DNA of 6,595 nt, taken from contig DHLZ01000074.1 in the NCBI GenBank assembly GCA_002405515.1, forward strand, positions 1 to 6,595, given 5' to 3'. The notes below the pieces were generated by a model, which saw only the letters and a list, made by a program, of their open reading frames with translations, ran no database searches and had not been told where the DNA came from. Position numbers and translations under genes: made by a program. The DNA comes from Planctomycetaceae bacterium UBA4655. GTDB lineage: Bacteria > Planctomycetota > Planctomycetia > Pirellulales > UBA1268. Positions 4,887 through 6,595 of this stretch are shown here, one piece after another. Within the stretch, counting starts at the first letter, position 1. Every line of letters begins with the position of its first letter.

Positions 4887-6595
4887 CAATCGCCGCGATG
4901 CCGGCGAGGATCACGGTGGCCGGCTCCGGCACGGCCGTCCAGGCGAGACCGTAGGACTGGGGAAACGCGGCCGTGCCCCACCGGCCGCCGATGTTGTCGA
5001 ACGTGTTCGACGCATACTCCACCCGCAGCCCGTAGCGGCCCCAGGCGGGCAGCGTGAACGAGAGGTGCTCGACCGTGTTGTACTGGCTCGCGGAGCGGGC
5101 GACGAGCGTCGTGAAGTTGTTGGCCGCGTCGAGGGCCCAGACGGAGAGGCCGAGATCGGCTTGCGCGTACTCGTAGAGAAACCAGCCGTCGAAGTCGCGG
5201 GCCCGCATCCACGAAAGCGTCGCCGTGAACGTGGAGCTTCCAAAAAGCTGGGTATCGATGATGTAGTCGTTGTTCGTGCCGAGGATCGCGCTGCCGTAGT
5301 CCCAGCCCCGCCTCGCGACCGGGCCGAGCAGGCCCGTCGAGCCCGAGACGTCGATCTGGCCGTTGAGCTGGATGTCGAACGTCTTGTTGAGGTTCATGCG
5401 GCCGGCGCCGGCGGCCCAGTCGAGCGACTGTGTCGTCTGAAGAAACGTGGTTCCGCCGACCGTCACGTTCTGCTGGCCGTTGTTCCAGCCGGTCGTCTTG
5501 TCGGCCCCGGTGAGCAACAGTGATTTCACGACCATGCTCTGGCTGGCGTTCGTGTTGCTCGCGAGCGGTGCGAGGGTCTTGGCGGCGCTTGCCACGAGGG
5601 CGGCCCCGCCGGCGACGATCGGGGCCGCGAAGCTCGTGCCGGCGATGCTCGCCGAGTAGGCCGCGGGAGTGCTGCCGAGATTCACGGATCCGGCGAGCGA
5701 CGTGTTGTTGCCGCCGGTCTGGCCGCCGTAGAAGCCGCTCGTGAGCGATTCGCCGGGCGCGGAAATGTCGACGGCCGCCCGCACGCCGGCGACGGTCACG
5801 TAGCCGCCGTTCGTGAAGTATCCGAACGTCTGCGGCCCGCGGCTGCTGAAGCTCGCGACCGAGTCAAATGTGTTGGCGGCCCCCAGGGCCCCGACCGTGA
5901 GCGTGTTGTAGGCCGACCCGGGAGAGCCGACGGTGTTCGTTCCGAACCACCCGTCGTTGCCCGCGCTGACCACGTACGTCGTCGTCGGACTGAAAAAGGA
6001 GTAGGCGTCGGCGATCCAGGCGAGAGAGCTGGTGCCGCTCGGGTCGCCGCTGTCACCGAAGCTCGAGTTGATGACGTCGGCCGTGCCGAACGAGGCGTCG
6101 TAGGCCGTGAGAAGCGTGTTGGAGGAGATGTCGAAGCCCGTGGCGTAGGCCGACCCCGACCAGACTGTGGCGATGGCGGCGCTCCGGAGATCGGTGCCGT
6201 AGGCGATCCCCTGCTGCCTGATCGAGGGATTCGCGACGGTCTGGCGGCCGCCGATGAGGTGGCCGGCCCAGGTGGCATGGCGGTCGTAGAGCGGCGCGAC
6301 GGCGCCGCCGCCCCACGCCCCCGCGCCCTGGGTGAACGAGGTGACGTGCGTGAGCGCCTCGTGGCCGTTCCAGACATGGCCCGCCTCGAGGTTCGTCGTG
6401 ATCGTGTTCTGGCCGGTGATCGGCGTCGTGTGGCCGTAGTAGCGGCCCGCTCCGAGGAAGGCGTTTACGTTGAACGTGCCTCCGCCGACCGACGTGGTCG
6501 CAAGCCCCGAGGGGCCGTCGAGACTGGAAGGCTCGACGCCATAGCGAGCCTGCAGGCAGTCGAGGGTGATCAGCGGCATGGCTGACGCACGGGCT
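4846..6595 (-). CDS. Subtilisin-like (S8) serine protease with PEP-CTERM anchor, 5' end cut by window
   Basis: Predicted exported endopeptidase. Numbering runs from the Met at 6579, giving 577 residues. The frame stays open to the window edge and reads ARASA just before that Met, which looks like the end of a signal peptide, so the true start is probably outside. S8 landmarks: HATWAGHLIGG with His101, SAGNDG with oxyanion Asn208, SSRGP (245-249), and GTSFAAP with nucleophile Ser316. The expected Asp (DTG) position reads NLEAG, with Glu65. Residues about 430-548 form a beta-sandwich-like domain with FTATLSW and EHLSFTLPAWGRYGLRV, a type often following S8 domains in surface proteins. The C-terminus is a classic PEP-CTERM signal: VPEPAT (550-555), hydrophobic 556-568, then RARRRCRR. 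Exosortase systems recognise and process such tails. The gene is transcribed toward the exporter genes and is probably independent of them. Confidence 0.9.
   Translation of the reverse strand, partial: ARASAMPLITLDCLQARYGVEPSSLDGPSGLATTSVGGGTFNVNAFLGAGRYYGHTTPITGQNTITTNLEAGHVWNGHEALTHVTSFTQGAGAWGGGAVAPLYDRHATWAGHLIGGRQTVANPSIRQQGIAYGTDLRSAAIATVWSGSAYATGFDISSNTLLTAYDASFGTADVINSSFGDSGDPSGTSSLAWIADAYSFFSPTTTYVVSAGNDGWFGTNTVGSPGSAYNTLTVGALGAANTFDSVASFSSRGPQTFGYFTNGGYVTVAGVRAAVDISAPGESLTSGFYGGQTGGNNTSLAGSVNLGSTPAAYSASIAGTSFAAPIVAGGAALVASAAKTLAPLASNTNASQSMVVKSLLLTGADKTTGWNNGQQNVTVGGTTFLQTTQSLDWAAGAGRMNLNKTFDIQLNGQIDVSGSTGLLGPVARRGWDYGSAILGTNNDYIIDTQLFGSSTFTATLSWMRARDFDGWFLYEYAQADLGLSVWALDAANNFTTLVARSASQYNTVEHLSFTLPAWGRYGLRVEYASNTFDNIGGRWGTAAFPQSYGLAWTAVPEPATVILAGIAAIVTTWSRARRRCRR

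Noticed and set aside
3246..4889. 547-codon - strand frame opposite the PAP2 gene
   Set aside because: It is antisense to a gene with recognisable PAP2 motifs, and its own translation shows only His/Arg/Asp-rich shadow composition.
4890..4907. 6-bp hairpin TCGCCG/CGGCGA right after the PAP2 stop as a terminator
   Set aside because: There is no T-tract on either strand, it lies inside the protease coding sequence, and such stems are common by chance at this GC content.
1..6595. tRNA, rRNA, CRISPR array, transposase or phage genes
   Set aside because: No cloverleaf-like segment, regularly spaced repeats, or integrase or transposase motifs were found on either strand by eye.

Overview
The window is very GC-rich, with coding sequence that ends most codons in G or C. 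It carries a surface protein with a PEP-CTERM sorting tail, a two-domain PAP2 protein of a kind I associate with planctomycetes, and a dispersed-looking GC-rich inverted repeat in the intergenic space. Together these suggest a chromosomal segment of a planctomycete (Planctomycetota, perhaps Pirellulales-like). That assignment is inference from gene content and style; no rRNA or other marker gene is present.

Layout. Positions 1-351 hold no convincing gene. They contain a near-perfect 35-bp inverted repeat (136-170 and 260-294) with smaller hairpins between its arms. From 352 to 3363 on the + strand lies a tight three-gene operon for a DevBCA/MacB-like ABC exporter: an FtsX-type permease (352-1488), its ATPase (GTG start, 1493-2233) and a HlyD-family periplasmic adaptor (2230-3363, overlapping the ATPase stop as ATGA). 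Next on the same strand, 44 bases on, is a two-domain protein (3408-4886): an unrecognised N-terminal region followed by a PAP2-superfamily phosphatase-like domain whose active-site motifs are partly altered. On the - strand, converging and overlapping its 3' end by 41 bp, is a large subtilisin-like (S8) protease with a C-terminal beta-sandwich and a PEP-CTERM anchor (4846 to the right edge). Its 5' end is cut off by the window.

How the genes may work together. Permease, ATPase and adaptor should form one inner-membrane export machine spanning the periplasm. Its outer-membrane TolC-like partner and its substrate are not visible here. The PAP2 protein may be co-transcribed with the exporter, and a lipid or polyisoprenyl-phosphate link is possible but unproven. 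The protease looks like an independent, exported, exosortase-processed cell-surface enzyme. I see no wholly new system. The points most worth a second look are the apparent Asp-to-Glu change in the protease triad, the altered PAP2 motifs with an added N-terminal domain, the inverted repeat and the convergent coding overlap.
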